23,805 bases of DNA from an uncultured Collinsella sp. (lineage in GTDB: Bacteria > Actinomycetota > Coriobacteriia > Coriobacteriales > Coriobacteriaceae): assembly GCA_902495085.1 (NCBI GenBank), contig CABUWA010000011.1, positions 1 through 23,805 on the forward strand, in the 5' to 3' direction. Within the stretch, counting starts at the first letter, position 1. Each line of letters begins with the position of its first letter. The notes beneath the pieces were generated by a model. That model saw nothing but the letters and a program-made list of their open reading frames with translations, ran no database searches and was not told where the DNA came from. Below, one piece after another: positions 22,860 through 23,805 of the stretch. The position numbers and the translations under genes are program-made.

Positions 22860-23805
22860 CCCGCATCACCCCCTCCCCGCTCAAGGGCACCGTCCCTGCC
22901 ATCGCATCCAAGTCGATGGCGCATCGTCTCATCATCTGCGCTGCGCTCGCCAACGGTGAGACGCACGTCACTTGCAACACCACCTGCGCCGATATCGAGG
23001 CCACGGTGCGCTGCCTCACAGCCCTGGGCGCCCGCATCGAGACTGTCGAGGATGGCTTCCAGGTGCATCCCACCATGAAGAGTATTGAGCTTGGCCTGCT
23101 CAAGGCACTTGCCGGCGGCACGCTCGACTGCGGCGAGAGCGGCTCCACGCTCCGCTTTATGCTGCCCGTCGCCTGCGCACTGGGGGCAGAGGCAACCTTT
23201 GTGGGCCAGGGTCGCCTGGGCGCACGCCCCCTCTCCCCGCTCTCCGACGAGATTATTGCCGCCGGCTGCGACCTGCAGGGCCTGGGCGGTTTTCCGCTCA
23301 AGACAAGCGGCCGCATGCGCCCGGGCACCTTTATCCTGCCGGGCAACGTGAGTTCACAGTACATCTCCGGCCTGCTGCTGGCAGCCCCGCTGCTGGCCCA
23401 GCCCTCCTGCGTGCAGGTGGCCGGCCTAATCGAGAGCCGACCCTATATCAACCTAACCATCCAGGCCATGAAGGCCTTCGGCGTCGAGGTCAACGTCGAG
23501 CGTATCCCTGCCAAGGACGGCCAGCCCGAGATCACGAACTTCCGCGTGAACAGCGGCTCGTACCGCACGCCTGGCAACGTGGCTGTCGAGGGCGACTGGT
23601 CCAACGCCGCCTTTTGGCTGTGTGCCGGCGCCATCGGCTCCGACCCCATCACAGTCGAGGGAGTGTCGCTCAGCTCTGCGCAAGGCGACCGCAACGTGCT
23701 TGCCGCACTCTCACGCTTTGGCGCCCGCATCGTGCGCTCCACCAACGCCGCCACCGTGCAGTCCGACAAGCTCGCCGGCTTTGAGATGAGCGCGCACGAC
23801 ATCCC
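22853..23805 (+). CDS. aroA: 3-phosphoshikimate 1-carboxyvinyltransferase (EPSP synthase), 3' end cut
   Basis: 317 codons are in the window, about three-quarters of the usual roughly 430; the gene runs off the right edge. Adds enolpyruvate to shikimate-3-phosphate, the sixth shikimate step. N-terminal substrate motif SKSMAHR (19-25), GESGSTLRF (about 91-99, in place of the common NSGTTxR), ESRPYINLT and VEGDWSNAAFWL are recognisable family positions. The ATG at 22853 overlaps the aroB stop by 7 bases with AAGGGAG upstream, so it is translationally coupled. No frameshift is seen in the visible part. The Ser in GESGST versus Thr in the E. coli motif is a normal variation among Gram-positive enzymes. 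Confidence 0.96.
   Translation, partial: MLARITPSPLKGTVPAIASKSMAHRLIICAALANGETHVTCNTTCADIEATVRCLTALGARIETVEDGFQVHPTMKSIELGLLKALAGGTLDCGESGSTLRFMLPVACALGAEATFVGQGRLGARPLSPLSDEIIAAGCDLQGLGGFPLKTSGRMRPGTFILPGNVSSQYISGLLLAAPLLAQPSCVQVAGLIESRPYINLTIQAMKAFGVEVNVERIPAKDGQPEITNFRVNSGSYRTPGNVAVEGDWSNAAFWLCAGAIGSDPITVEGVSLSSAQGDRNVLAALSRFGARIVRSTNAATVQSDKLAGFEMSAHDI

Noticed and set aside
1..23805. CRISPR arrays, insertion sequences, phage or defence genes
   Set aside because: No repeat-spacer pattern, transposase, integrase or nuclease gene was found on reading both strands.

Overview
The window is a dense, high-GC bacterial chromosome segment with no mobile element, CRISPR array or origin. No gene-free stretch exceeds about 300 bases; the largest gap is the roughly 200-base tRNA/aroF divergent region. 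High GC with C/G-ending codons, an actinobacterial-looking MreB/RodA set, L27 without the Firmicutes N-terminal extension, and frequent TTG starts together suggest a Coriobacteriia genome, most like Collinsella. This rests on recognition of the proteins, not on a database search.

Layout: Bases 1-19571 are transcribed leftward (minus strand) and about 19665-23805 rightward. Reading the minus strand in transcription order there is tRNA-Arg(CCG) with its own promoter and terminator; a CtpE/Exp7-like P-type cation ATPase; a zinc-ribbon/single-TM protein; a cyclophilin and a TPR/single-TM protein; then the elongasome operon mreB-mreC-mreD-mrdA(PBP2)-rodA. That operon continues with a membrane protein of unknown function (DUF697-like), a TIGR03960-type radical SAM protein and its DUF2344/TIGR03936 partner. 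A new promoter then drives rplU-rpmA. A strong terminator lies between rpmA and obgE, followed by obgE-nadD-yqeK-rsfS (rsfS is cut by the window edge).

The plus-strand operon is aroF (DAHP synthase with N-terminal regulatory domain), tyrA, aroB and aroA (cut by the window edge). It carries out steps 1, 2 and 6 of the shikimate pathway plus the tyrosine branch. Its leader holds a 9-bp GC hairpin followed by five T's, upstream of the aroF start, which looks like an attenuator.

The gene content is mostly housekeeping. I found no clear novel defence or mobile system. The points most worth a second look are three intrinsic terminators set directly before a downstream gene (aroF, obgE, the ATPase), the uncharacterised radical SAM/DUF2344 pair and the DUF697-like protein inside the cell-elongation operon, two bitopic membrane proteins of matching architecture flanking a cyclophilin, a PBP2 with two N-terminal membrane segments, and a polybasic tail on the P-type ATPase.
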